A stretch of DNA of 54,947 nucleotides from Streptomyces sp. CC53 (GCF_001865245.1 NZ_MKXB01000229.1:1-54947), one strand, 5' to 3'. Counted from the first letter of the stretch, positions 18,877 to 26,935 are shown. Numbers and translations: made by a program. The notes: a model not told the origin generated them from the sequence alone.

Positions 18877-20468
18877 ACGCCCCGCTGCCCGACGTCCCCG
18901 AAGTGCGCGTCGTCGGCCTTCCCCAGCTCACCCAGGGCTTCGACCTGGTGGAGCGCCTGGACCTGTCGATGCACCTGAAGGTGCACGGCCCGCTGGAGCC
19001 GATCGCCGGGGAGCGGCTGGCGGCCCTGGCCGAGGAGATCTCCCTGCGCGGGCGGGGCGGCGCGGGCTTCCCGTTCGCGCGCAAGCTGCGCGCGGTGGCG
19101 GAGGCGGCGATCCGCCGCGGGGTGCGGCCGGTCGTCGTGGTCAACGGCAGTGAGGGGGAACCCGCCTGCCGCAAGGACACCGTGCTGCTGAACCGCGCGC
19201 CGCACCTGATCCTGGACGGGGCGCTGCTGGCCGCGGAGGCCCTGGGCGCGCGCACCCTGGTGGTGGCGGTGACCCGCAATTCGACGGAGATCTCCGTGCG
19301 GGCCGCGCTCGCCGAGCGCGGCCTGTCCGACCGGCGGGGGCAGCCGCTGCGCGCGCGGGTCGTGCGTACGCCGGAGCGGATGGTTTCCGGTGAGGCGTCG
19401 GCGGTGATCCGTGCCGTCGGAGGGGGCCCGGCGCTCCCTCCCGGCCGGCGTGAGCGGGCCTCGGAGTCCGGCGTGGGCGGGGCTCCGACGCTGCTGTCGA
19501 ACGCGGAGACGTTCGCGCAGCTCGCGGTGGCCGCGCGGATCGGCCCTCACCGGTACGCGAACGCCGGTGTGGACGGCGAGCCGGGCACGGTGCTGCTGAC
19601 GCTGTCCGGTGCGGTGGCCCGCCCCATGGTGGTGGAGGTGCCCACGGGGGTGCCGTTGCGGTACGTGTTGCAGTTGGCTGGTGCCCCGCCGCTGCCGCAG
19701 GGGGTGCTGACGGGCGGCTACCACGGCAACTGGATCGATGCGGCGGCCGTGCACGAGGCGGTCGTGTCGAAGGCCTCATTGGCGGCGGTGGGCGGCTCCC
19801 TGGGGGCGGGCGCGATTCTGCCGATCGGCCCGGAGACCTGCCCCCTGGGGGAGGCGCTGCGGGTCGCGAACTGGCTGGCCGCGGAGACGGCTGGCCAGTG
19901 CGGGCCGTGCCGGCTGGGGCTGCCCGCGGCGGCGGGCGGGTTGTCGGACGTGCTGAACGGCGGCGGCCCGGCCGCGCTGGAGGCGCTGCGGGAGGTCGTG
20001 GGGGCCGTGAAGGGCCGGGGGGCGTGCAAGCACCCGGACGGCTCCGCGCGCTTCTTCTCGTCGTCGCTGTCGGCGTTCACGGACGACCTGGCGGCGCATG
20101 TCCTGGACGGGGGCTGCGGGCGTCCGACGACGGGCGTGTTGCCGCTGCCCGCGCCGGGCTACGAGGAGGCCGAGGAGTCCATCCCGACGGGTGAGCGGCT
20201 GGCCGTGGACTGGACCCTGTGCCAGGGCCACGGGCTGTGCGCGGACATCGCGCCGGAGCTGATCCGCATGGGCGCCGACGGCTTCCCGGTCCTGTCCGAC
20301 ACGTCGGTGCCGACGCATCTGCGGGGGCGGGCGCAGCGGGCTGTGCGGCGGTGTCCGGCTCTCGCTCTGCGGCTGGAGCAGGCGGCGGGCGGCGGCAGTG
20401 CGCGGCCCGCGGAGCGTCCCGCGCTGCCCGCGGCGAGCCGTAAGGCCCTGGGACCCGGCAGGGGTTGA
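18873..20468 (+). CDS. NuoF-like flavoprotein fused to a ferredoxin domain
   Basis: The 531-residue protein begins with a NuoF/HoxF-type FMN and NADH module: GRGGAGFPFARKL, NGSEGEPACRKDT and an SLBB-like middle region. It then has an N3-type iron-sulfur segment whose CGxCxxC motif is altered to AGQCGPC (A340, C343, C346), with C385 as the distant ligand. The last 80 residues are a ferredoxin domain with C450, C456 and C494-Pro, the ligand set of single [3Fe-4S] P450-type ferredoxins. GTG 18873 overlaps the previous stop and has AGGAG 7 nt upstream. With the bis-heme protein it forms a plausible NADH-to-membrane electron path. The direction of flow and the partner are inferred. Confidence 0.85.
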   Translation: MNAPLPDVPEVRVVGLPQLTQGFDLVERLDLSMHLKVHGPLEPIAGERLAALAEEISLRGRGGAGFPFARKLRAVAEAAIRRGVRPVVVVNGSEGEPACRKDTVLLNRAPHLILDGALLAAEALGARTLVVAVTRNSTEISVRAALAERGLSDRRGQPLRARVVRTPERMVSGEASAVIRAVGGGPALPPGRRERASESGVGGAPTLLSNAETFAQLAVAARIGPHRYANAGVDGEPGTVLLTLSGAVARPMVVEVPTGVPLRYVLQLAGAPPLPQGVLTGGYHGNWIDAAAVHEAVVSKASLAAVGGSLGAGAILPIGPETCPLGEALRVANWLAAETAGQCGPCRLGLPAAAGGLSDVLNGGGPAALEALREVVGAVKGRGACKHPDGSARFFSSSLSAFTDDLAAHVLDGGCGRPTTGVLPLPAPGYEEAEESIPTGERLAVDWTLCQGHGLCADIAPELIRMGADGFPVLSDTSVPTHLRGRAQRAVRRCPALALRLEQAAGGGSARPAERPALPAASRKALGPGRG

Positions 20469-20483
20469 CGGGCGATACGACAA

Positions 20484-20518
20484 GGAAGCGGGCCATCCGG
20501 ATCGGATGGCCCGCTTCC
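20484..20518. terminator. Bidirectional terminator, 16-bp perfect stem
   Basis: GGAAGCGGGCCATCCG and its exact complement are separated by GAT. It lies between the convergent NuoF-ferredoxin gene and tRNA-Ala. Confidence 0.85.
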
Positions 20519-20524
20519 TGCTTG

Positions 20525-20597
<73 letters not shown>

Positions 20598-20657
20598 TTG
20601 CGGTGTGCCGCCCGCTTGGTTTCCCTCACTCCGGGCCCCCTCGCGGCGACACGGAGA

Positions 20658-20687
20658 ACATTACGGGGTCCTCCGGGGAATCTCCAA
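20658..20687 (-). promoter_or_regulatory. Promoter of the first tRNA-Ala
   Basis: On the minus strand TTGGAG, an 18-nt spacer and TAATGT lie about 60 nt upstream of the mature tRNA 5' end. Confidence 0.45.
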
Positions 20688-20730
20688 ATCGATTGTCCGA
20701 CCACCGCGCGGCAGCGGGACGCCCGGCGGG

Positions 20731-20736
20731 TAGCGT
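20731..20736 (+). promoter_or_regulatory. -10 box TAGCGT before the GT87 gene
   Basis: TAGCGT ends 8 nt before GTG 20745 and is the same hexamer as at 7468. It fits a leaderless start and helps choose that codon. Confidence 0.4.
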
Positions 20737-20744
20737 CGGCTGTC

Positions 20745-22142
20745 GTGACCCTGACCGTGACCGCGCAGCCCCGTCCGAGGGGCGTGCCGTGGGCCGCCGC
20801 TGCGGCCTGCCTGCTCTCCTTCGCCGCCTTCTGGCTGGCCCAGCGCGCCGCCGACGTCAACCTTCTCGACCTGTCGGTCTACCGGGCCGAGGGCGAGACC
20901 GTGCTGTCCGGCGGCGACCTCTATGCCCTGCGCGTCACGTCGGCGAACCTGCCGACGACGTATCCGCCGTTCGCGGCACTGCTGTTCACGCCTCTGACGT
21001 TGGTCGGGGTGCCGGAGATGCAGGTACTGGCGACGCTGGCGAATCTGCTGCTGCTGGTGGCGCTGGCGCATCTGTCGTTGCGCCTGGTCCGGTGGGGGCC
21101 GCCGGGGCGGGGCGGCAGGGTGACCGCGTGGACCGCCCGTCCGGGGGCCGCGCTGTGGCTCGCGGCGGTCGTGGTGTGGTGCGAGCCGGTGTGGCAGACG
21201 TTCCGGTACGGGCAGATCAACCTGCTGATCGCGGTGGCCGTACTGGGGGACCTGACGCGCCGGGAGGGGAGCCGGTGGGCAGGTGTGGGCATCGGGCTCG
21301 CCACCGCGGTGAAACTGACACCCGGCCTTTTCGTGGTGTTCCTGGTCCTCGCGGGGGCGGCACGCGCGCGTAGCGGGGGCCGGGCGGAGTGGTGGAACCC
21401 GTGGCTGCGGCAGGCGGCGCGGGCGACGGGCACGTTCCTCGTGGTGACGGTGGCTTCGCATCTCGTGCTGCCGTACGACTCGCGCCGCTTCTGGACCGAG
21501 ATGATCTTCGAGACGAGTCGGGTGGGCCGTACGGAGGAGACGGCGAACCAGTCACTGAGCGGTGTGGTCGCACGGCTGCTGCACACCACCGACCCAGGAG
21601 TGTGGTGGGTCGTCGCGGCGGTGCCGGTGGCCGTCCTCGGCCTGGTCGTGGCGGTGCGGGCGGCCCTGCGGGGGGACCGTCCCGTGGCGGTGGTGGCGTG
21701 TGCCACGACGGGGCTGCTGGTCAGTCCGATCTCGTGGTCGCACCACTGGGTGTGGTGCGTGCCGATGCTGGTGCTGCTCGCGGTCCGGGCCCGTCCCGTG
21801 TGGGCGGTGGCGGCATCGCTGGTGTTCGCGTCGAACGCGCTGTGGTGGGTGCCGCACGCCCCCGCTCCCGTACGACTGGAACTTCACCAGACACCGGGGC
21901 AGATGCTGCTGTCGGCGCTCTACACGCTGCTGGGCACCGGTCTGTTGGCGACGCTGGCCGTCCGCCGGCGAGGGCGGACGCCCGGGGACACGGCCGGGGC
22001 TCCTCCAGACACGGCGGGGCTTCCCGTCTCCGGCAGCGGGCCCGGCGCCGGGAGGTCCGAGGTGGGCAGCGCCGCGCCCCGGGTGGTCGCAGGCCAGCCC
22101 GAGACGGGCGAAGGCGGGTCTCAGGCGGTCGCGAAGGAGTAG
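20745..22142 (+). CDS. GT87-family polyprenol-phosphate-mannose mannosyltransferase
   Basis: The 465-residue protein has about ten membrane segments. Early features are LLDLSVYRAEGETVLSGGDLY and TTYPPFAALLFTP, the acidic loop with D, and the repeated YPPF motif of GT87 (GT-C fold) mannosyltransferases such as those extending lipoarabinomannan in mycobacteria. FRYGQINLLIAVAVLGDLTRR and the late SPISWSHHWVWCVPML loop are also typical. Substrate is likely polyprenyl-phosphomannose on the outer face. Upstream in-frame starts would overlap the tRNA and are rejected. The C-terminal 60 residues are a disordered tail that overlaps the convergent small Zn-ribbon gene by 22 bp. Confidence 0.87.
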   Translation: MTLTVTAQPRPRGVPWAAAAACLLSFAAFWLAQRAADVNLLDLSVYRAEGETVLSGGDLYALRVTSANLPTTYPPFAALLFTPLTLVGVPEMQVLATLANLLLLVALAHLSLRLVRWGPPGRGGRVTAWTARPGAALWLAAVVVWCEPVWQTFRYGQINLLIAVAVLGDLTRREGSRWAGVGIGLATAVKLTPGLFVVFLVLAGAARARSGGRAEWWNPWLRQAARATGTFLVVTVASHLVLPYDSRRFWTEMIFETSRVGRTEETANQSLSGVVARLLHTTDPGVWWVVAAVPVAVLGLVVAVRAALRGDRPVAVVACATTGLLVSPISWSHHWVWCVPMLVLLAVRARPVWAVAASLVFASNALWWVPHAPAPVRLELHQTPGQMLLSALYTLLGTGLLATLAVRRRGRTPGDTAGAPPDTAGLPVSGSGPGAGRSEVGSAAPRVVAGQPETGEGGSQAVAKE

Positions 22143-22357
22143 AACCTCTTGAGGGTGCAGTGTTCGTCGAGGAGCCGCCCGTAGATGGGCTCCCCTTCGA
22201 GTTCCCGGTACGTCTCGATGGGGTCGCCTTTTATGATCAGCGCCCGGGCGCACTCCTCGCACCAGTACTGGTAGTCGGGGTTGACCGGGTCCATGTCACG
22301 GACGATCGGCGTCCCGCTGCCGCACCAGTCGCACTTCCTCCTGTGTGCACCCATCAC
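22121..22357 (-). CDS. Small zinc-ribbon protein
   Basis: The 78-residue protein has two Cys pairs, CDWC near residue 9 and CEEC near residue 33, spaced for a single zinc ribbon, followed by a conserved-looking charged C-terminus (LEGEPIYGRLLDEHCTLKRF). The GTG at 22357 directly abuts the stop of the preceding small gene; ATG 22354 is the alternative. No function is recognised; size and fold suggest a nucleic-acid or protein-binding adaptor. Confidence 0.78.
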   Translation of the reverse strand: MMGAHRRKCDWCGSGTPIVRDMDPVNPDYQYWCEECARALIIKGDPIETYRELEGEPIYGRLLDEHCTLKRFYSFATA

Positions 22358-22522
22358 TCAGCTCCAGCTGTGGCGGCGGGACGTGCACACGTGGGGCATG
22401 CCGCCGTTGGCACCGAGCATCCGGGCGACGCGCGGGGATCCGCACTCCGGGCAGTCGAGCCCGGTCTCCCGCCGGCGGGCCACGAGCGGGACAGCGGGTT
22501 CCTCGCTTCTCCTGGCGGCCAT
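22358..22522 (-). CDS. Very small zinc-finger protein
   Basis: This 54-residue protein has LDCPECGSPRVARML, a CPEC knuckle, followed by VCTSRRHSW, which supplies one more Cys and a His. ATG 22522 is preceded by GGAGGGAG at good spacing, better than the longer start at 22612. It is translationally adjacent to the next Zn-ribbon gene, so the two are probably made together. Function is unknown. Confidence 0.72.
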   Translation of the reverse strand: MAARRSEEPAVPLVARRRETGLDCPECGSPRVARMLGANGGMPHVCTSRRHSWS

Positions 22523-22632
22523 GGCGCGCACACTCCCTCCCGTCCGGTCCGTCGCCCCTCCGGCGGTCCGATTGTGCCACGACACAGTGGGGGCGGGAGT
22601 GGTGTCGACCATGCCGCGGGACCTACAGCAGA

Positions 22633-22659
22633 AATCCCGCCCCCTGCGGGGACGGGATT
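22633..22659 (-). terminator. Terminator of the second tRNA-Ala
   Basis: AATCCCG-C-CCCC and GGGG-A-CGGGATT form a near-perfect stem with a TGC loop, starting 9 nt past the tRNA 3' end. Confidence 0.7.
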
Positions 22660-22667
22660 CTTGACTG

Positions 22668-22740
<73 letters not shown>

Positions 22741-22889
22741 TTGTGTTCTTCGCGCTCCGCGCTGCGAACAAGAAGAACTTTAGCCTGTCCCCCGCCCGGA
22801 AGGGAAATCCGGCTCGGACGGTGCCGACGGGGCCGCCGGCGGGCGCGCGGCACGAGCGGCCGCCAGGGGTCGGCCACCCCTGGCAGCGC

Positions 22890-23543
22890 TCAGTCGTCGT
22901 CACCGAGGACCGGCTCGGGGAGCGTGCCGGCGTTGTGCTCCAGCAGCCGCCAGCCGCGGGCGCCCTCGCCGAGGACGGACCAGCAGCAGTTGGACAGGCC
23001 TCCCAGGCTTTCCCAGCTGCGGGGCGCCAGATCCAGCAGCCGGCCGATGGTGGTGCGGATCGTGCCGCCGTGGCTGACCACGACGAGCGTGCCGTCACCG
23101 GTCAGCTTCTCGGCGTGCTCCAACACCACGGGTGCGGCCCTGTCGGCGACCTCGGTCTCCAGCTCGCCGCCGCCGCGCCGGACCGGTTCGCCGCGCTTCC
23201 ACGCCCGGTACTCGTCGCCGTGCCGTTCGAGGATCTCCTCATGGGTGAGCCCCTGCCACACCCCGGCGTACGTCTCCCGGAGCGCGGAGTCGTGGCTCAC
23301 CTGAAGACCGGTGAGCGCGGCGAGCTCTGCGGCGGTCGCCGCGGCACGCCGCAGGTCCGAGGCGATGATCGCGTCGGGCTTCAGGGCGGCCAGCAGCCGG
23401 GCGGCCCGGCGGGCCTGCGCGACACCCGTCTCGGTGAGCTCGATGTCCGTACTGCCCTGGAAGCGGCGCTCAAGGTTCCACGAGGTCTGGCCGTGGCGCC
23501 AGAGGACGATACGGCGACCCCTGCCGCCCCTGTCGGCGCTCAG
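22890..23543 (-). CDS. Histidine phosphatase (phosphoglycerate mutase family), CTG start
   Basis: Translation of the full frame gives 217 residues with the catalytic RHG box (IVLWRHGQTSWNLERRFQG), LTETGVAQARRAA, SDLRRAAATA, the acid RETYAGVWQGLTHEEI and the second His in VVVSHGGTIR. No ATG, GTG or TTG lies between the upstream in-frame TGA and the RHG motif. The only sensible start is CTG 23543, overlapping the rsfS stop as CTGA, where relatives would have GTGA or ATGA. A downstream GTG at 23300 would remove the active site. In mycobacteria the same place after nadD and rsfS holds glucosyl-3-phosphoglycerate phosphatase (GpgP), so a sugar-phosphate phosphatase is plausible. Confidence 0.88.
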   Translation of the reverse strand: MSADRGGRGRRIVLWRHGQTSWNLERRFQGSTDIELTETGVAQARRAARLLAALKPDAIIASDLRRAAATAAELAALTGLQVSHDSALRETYAGVWQGLTHEEILERHGDEYRAWKRGEPVRRGGGELETEVADRAAPVVLEHAEKLTGDGTLVVVSHGGTIRTTIGRLLDLAPRSWESLGGLSNCCWSVLGEGARGWRLLEHNAGTLPEPVLGDDD

Positions 23544-23986
23544 CTGAGCTCACCGCCGTCCGGGCCGGCGGCGTCCGCGCCGGTGAGCCGAGCGTGCTCG
23601 GCGGCCTTGCCCCGGGTGCGCACGGCGTCCTCGGGCAGCTCCAGCTCGGGGCAGTCCTTCCACAGCCGCTCCAGGGCGTAGAAGACCCGCTCCTCGCTGT
23701 GCTGCACGTGGACGACGATGTCCACGTAGTCCAGCAGCACCCAGCGGGCCTCCCGGTCGCCCTCGCGGCGGACGGGCTTGGCGCCGAGCTCCTTCAGGAG
23801 CCGCTCCTCGATCTCGTCGACGATCGACTTGACCTGGCGGTCGTTGGGCGCGGAGGCCAGGAGGAAGGCGTCGGTGATCGACAGCACGTCGCTGACGTCG
23901 TAGGCGATGATGTCGTGGGCGAGCCGGTCGGCGGCCGCCTGAGCGGCGGCGTTCACAAGCGCGATGGATCGGTCGGTGGCGGTCAC
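23540..23986 (-). CDS. rsfS: Ribosomal silencing factor RsfS
   Basis: RsfS binds L14 on the free large subunit and blocks joining with the small one. The 148-residue protein matches the family: DVSDVLSITDAFLLASAPND, VDEIEERLLKELGAKP, REARWVLLDYVDIVVHVQ and ERVFYALERLWKDCP. GTG 23986 gives the usual N-terminus (TATDRSIALVNAA); GTG 24016 and 24046 are in-frame alternatives. It lies between the LCP-like gene and the phosphatase gene and overlaps the latter by 4 bp. Confidence 0.95.
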   Translation of the reverse strand: MTATDRSIALVNAAAQAAADRLAHDIIAYDVSDVLSITDAFLLASAPNDRQVKSIVDEIEERLLKELGAKPVRREGDREARWVLLDYVDIVVHVQHSEERVFYALERLWKDCPELELPEDAVRTRGKAAEHARLTGADAAGPDGGELS

Positions 23987-24088
23987 AAGCAGGCTTTCGT
24001 CGTCGGTCAAGGACACCTCAAGGGTCTCATGGGGCGCCGGAGGCACCGCACACCGTGACGCTTCCGGCCACCTCGGGGCCCCCGTCCC

Positions 24089-25819
24089 CTATCGGCCCTT
24101 GTAGTCGCCTCCCAGGACGACGGTGACATCGGCGTTCCCGGACGCCTCGCCCTTCTTCACCGCGTCGGCGGGCAGACCGAGGGTCTTGGCGACCTCCTCG
24201 GCCATCGGCTTGCGTGCCTCGTCGAGGTAGAGGACCTCCGACGAGCCGGCCGTGTCCGCCGAGCCGTTGTCGACGACGGCGTACCCGCCGTTGACGAGGA
24301 CGATGCGGGCCGATTCCGACGTGTCGGCCTTCCCGGTGGCGTTGCGGACCGCGACGCGGACCGCGGAACCCTGCTCGGTCGCCTTGACGGAGCCGCCGAG
24401 GATGTCCTGCACGACGCTGCGGCTGTCGTCCTCGCTGAGCCGCCCGTCCCCTTGGACGGGGAGCAGCGCCGTCTTGTGGTCGCCGGCCTTGGCGTACTCG
24501 GCCAGCTTGGCGAGCGACGCGCCGAGGTCCTTCTCGGGCAGGGACGGGTCGAGGATCTGCGCAAGCGACTGGATCGTCATGGTCGCGCTCTGGGGGTCGT
24601 CCGACATCTTGCGCAGGACCCCGTGGACGACCTGGCCGAACCGCTGGAGCTGCTGGGCCTCGGACTCCCCGGAGCCGCGGTGGGTGGCGTACGCGACGGC
24701 GGCACGCCCGCCGAGCGTCTGGTTCTCGCCCTTCGCGACCAGCGGCGGGTCCCCCTTCTTCTCCGCGGGGATCTCGGCGTCCGTGGTGAGGTCGATGCCG
24801 CCGACCAGCTCGACGAGGTTCTCCAGGTACGGAGTGTCCAGGCGCCACGTGCCGGTGATCTTCGTGCCGAGCAGCGTCCCGACGGCCTCGCGCGTGCCGG
24901 AGGAGCCGTCGTCCTCGACGGACTTGGCGAGCGTGGTGCTGGTCCCGTCGTCGTTGCCCACGGCCAGCGCGTTGGGCAGCAGCACGGTGGTGCCCTGCCT
25001 GGTGGTCTCGTTGTTGACCAGCAGGGCGGTGGAGGTGGCCTGGTCCTTGGTGTCGTGCAGGTGCAGCACGATCACGTCGCGCTTCTGCGGCCCGGTCGCG
25101 GTACCGCCGCCCTTGCGGTCCCCGCCCTGCAAGAGACCGGGGAGCAGGCCCGCGTTCCACAGGTAGCCGACCCCGCCGATGAGCGCGAGGGCGAGGACCA
25201 CGACGAGCGCGACGACCCGGTTGCGGCCCCGGCGCTTGGCCTCCTCGCGGCGCTCGGAGCGGCTCTCGGTGAACTTCAGCCAGTCGATGACGTCCTCGGA
25301 GTCCTCGTCCGGCTCCTCGACGAAGGAGAACTGCTCCGTGCGGTAGTCGGTGGCGTCACCTGCGGCCCCGTCACCCCTCCGGCCGGGCCCGTCAGGCGCG
25401 GAGGCGGGTCTGCGCGGTTCCGGTACGGCGGCCTGCGGCGGAGCCTGGGGCCTGGGGGGCGTCTCGTGGACCTGCGGGGTCTGCTGCTGCGGCTGAGGCT
25501 CCTGGGGGTGCTGCGTCGCCGGCTGCGGGTCCTGCCAGGACTGCGTCCCGTACCCGGAGCCGTAGCCGTCGTAGCCGTAGCCCTGGCCCTGCGTGTAGGG
25601 CTGCTGCGGAGCGGCTTGGCCGTACGGGTCGTAGGAGTCGTAGGACTGGCCGTAGCCCTGCTGCGGGGCCTGGGGCGGGTACGGCTGCCCCGCGTACGGC
25701 TCGCCGTAGGGCTGCTGCGGCTCGGCGTGCTGGTACACCGGCTGCCCGTACTCGTCGTAGCCGATGATCTGCGGCTGCGGCGTGTAGTACGGGTCGTACG
25801 GGTGGTTCTGGTCGTTCAC
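24089..25819 (-). CDS. Divergent LytR-CpsA-Psr family protein with LytR_C domain
   Basis: The 576-residue protein has a 150-residue Gln/Tyr/Pro-rich cytoplasmic N-terminus with PYG/QGYG repeats, a membrane helix at about 201-220 (ALVVVLALALIGGVGYL), an LCP-like extracytoplasmic domain (about 245-420) and a C-terminal LytR_C domain (VRVAVRNATGKADTSESA to the end). LCP enzymes move glycopolymers from lipid carrier to peptidoglycan. Here the usual Arg/Asp signature segments are replaced (LLPNALAVGN where IPRDT is typical; GSGESEAQQLQRF where a D-R-RQ motif is typical), so transferase activity is doubtful. GTG 25819 has GGAGAGGGG upstream. It is cotranscribed after nadD and before rsfS. Confidence 0.85.
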   Translation of the reverse strand: MNDQNHPYDPYYTPQPQIIGYDEYGQPVYQHAEPQQPYGEPYAGQPYPPQAPQQGYGQSYDSYDPYGQAAPQQPYTQGQGYGYDGYGSGYGTQSWQDPQPATQHPQEPQPQQQTPQVHETPPRPQAPPQAAVPEPRRPASAPDGPGRRGDGAAGDATDYRTEQFSFVEEPDEDSEDVIDWLKFTESRSERREEAKRRGRNRVVALVVVLALALIGGVGYLWNAGLLPGLLQGGDRKGGGTATGPQKRDVIVLHLHDTKDQATSTALLVNNETTRQGTTVLLPNALAVGNDDGTSTTLAKSVEDDGSSGTREAVGTLLGTKITGTWRLDTPYLENLVELVGGIDLTTDAEIPAEKKGDPPLVAKGENQTLGGRAAVAYATHRGSGESEAQQLQRFGQVVHGVLRKMSDDPQSATMTIQSLAQILDPSLPEKDLGASLAKLAEYAKAGDHKTALLPVQGDGRLSEDDSRSVVQDILGGSVKATEQGSAVRVAVRNATGKADTSESARIVLVNGGYAVVDNGSADTAGSSEVLYLDEARKPMAEEVAKTLGLPADAVKKGEASGNADVTVVLGGDYKGR

Positions 25820-25838
25820 CGGTGCCCCTCTCCGTGGC

Positions 25839-26459
25839 TCACTCGCCGCGGTACAACTGGCGCTTCGCGATGTAGCGGACCACACCGTCCGGCACCAGAT
25901 ACCAGACGGGGTCGCCGTGCGCGACCCTCGCGCGGCAGTCGGAGGACGAGATGGCCAGGGCGGGCACCTCCACCAGGGACACGCCACCCTTGGGCAGCCC
26001 GTCGTCCGACAGGTCGTGGCCCGGGCGGGTGACCCCGATGAAGTGCGCCAGGGAGAACAGTTCCTCGGCGTTGCGCCAGCCCGGCATGATCTGGGACAGC
26101 GCGTCGGCGCCGGTGATGAAGAACAGGTCGGTGTCGGGGTTGAGGGCGCGCAGCTCGCGCAGCGTGTCGATCGTGTACGTCGGGCCGGCCCGGTCCACGT
26201 CGAGGCGGCTGACCGAGAACTGCGGGTTCGACGCCGTGGCGATGACCGTCATCAGGTACCGGTCCTCCGCCGGCGAGACCGTCTTGTGGGACTTCTGCCA
26301 CGGCTGTCCGGTCGGCACGAACACGACCTCGTCCAGGTGGAACAAGGCGGCCACCTCGCTGGCGGCCACCAGGTGTCCGTGGTGGATCGGGTCGAACGTC
26401 CCGCCCATCACGCCGAGTCGGCGTTTGCCGGAGCTCCGCGGCACTTGCTGCTCTCCCAT
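25839..26459 (-). CDS. nadD: Nicotinate-nucleotide adenylyltransferase
   Basis: NadD converts nicotinate mononucleotide and ATP to deamido-NAD. The 206-residue protein has the nucleotidyltransferase motif GGTFDPIHHGHL (about 20-31), FVPTGQPWQK, the FFITGADAL segment and the C-terminal ISSSDCRARV, which replaces ISSTxIR. ATG 26459 is chosen; TAGGCT 8 nt upstream suggests a leaderless message. It heads the cluster nadD, LCP-like gene, rsfS, phosphatase. Confidence 0.95.
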   Translation of the reverse strand: MGEQQVPRSSGKRRLGVMGGTFDPIHHGHLVAASEVAALFHLDEVVFVPTGQPWQKSHKTVSPAEDRYLMTVIATASNPQFSVSRLDVDRAGPTYTIDTLRELRALNPDTDLFFITGADALSQIMPGWRNAEELFSLAHFIGVTRPGHDLSDDGLPKGGVSLVEVPALAISSSDCRARVAHGDPVWYLVPDGVVRYIAKRQLYRGE

Positions 26460-26467
26460 GCGTGCAG

Positions 26468-26473
26468 AGCCTA
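26468..26473 (-). promoter_or_regulatory. -10 box TAGGCT before nadD
   Basis: TAGGCT on the minus strand ends 8 nt before ATG 26459 with no Shine-Dalgarno in between. Confidence 0.35.
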
Positions 26474-26511
26474 ACGGCACGGTGGTGCGGCCGGTCCCGG
26501 CGCTCACCGGC

Positions 26512-26676
26512 TCAGCGGTCGCGGTTGAAGCGGGTGGTGACCCACAGCATCAGGAGCAGCACGAGGAGGGCGCCGCCGCCGGTGACATAGGGGTTGAGGC
26601 TGTCGTGGTTGCCGCCGTGCTCGGAGCCCTGAGCGAGGGCGACCAGGTCGGCAGCGGCGGAGTGCAGGCTGTTCAT
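26512..26676 (-). CDS. Small single-pass membrane protein
   Basis: This 54-residue protein has a short N-terminus (NSLHSAAADLVALAQGSEHG), the segment NHDSLNPYVTGGGALLVLLL with a membrane helix continuing to LMLWVTTRF, and the charged end NRDR. I use ATG 26676, since the 16 codons upstream are poorly structured. It resembles small conserved streptomycete membrane proteins near nadD, but no function is known. Confidence 0.75.
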   Translation of the reverse strand: MNSLHSAAADLVALAQGSEHGGNHDSLNPYVTGGGALLVLLLMLWVTTRFNRDR

Positions 26677-26828
26677 CGTCTGAAGACCTATCCATCGGGG
26701 TGGGAGCGGAGACTTCGCGCACATCGTATGCGGGGCCCGCGGGCACGCTCACGCCGACGTGGTCGTTGTGTCCGTCCGACCCTCACCCCGCCGGGGCCCC
26801 GGTACCGCAGGCGGTCTCCGCCCGACCG

Positions 26829-26851
26829 TTGTCCACAGGCGGTTGTCCACA
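26829..26851 (+). promoter_or_regulatory. Pair of DnaA boxes TTGTCCACA
   Basis: TTGTCCACAGG occurs at 26829 and again at 26843, 14 bp apart and in the same orientation. Both nonamers equal the consensus DnaA box described for Streptomyces. They lie just upstream of the likely -35 region of the M48 protease gene. Confidence 0.6.
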
Positions 26852-26879
26852 GGCCCGACGGCCTGACGGCGGCAGCGCC

Positions 26880-26885
26880 TACGCT
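26880..26885 (+). promoter_or_regulatory. -10 box TACGCT before the M48 protease
   Basis: TACGCT matches TANNNT and lies 50 nt before the ATG, leaving room for a leader with the CAGGGGG ribosome site. No convincing -35 is seen. Confidence 0.35.
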
Positions 26886-26935
26886 GGGTGTCGTACGAGA
26901 CACCTCTCGCATCTCGCACGAAACAGGGGGCTTCC

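Noticed and set aside
23300..23302. GTG at 23300 as start of the histidine phosphatase
   Set aside because: It would delete the catalytic RHG motif, although the frame upstream is intact and family-like.
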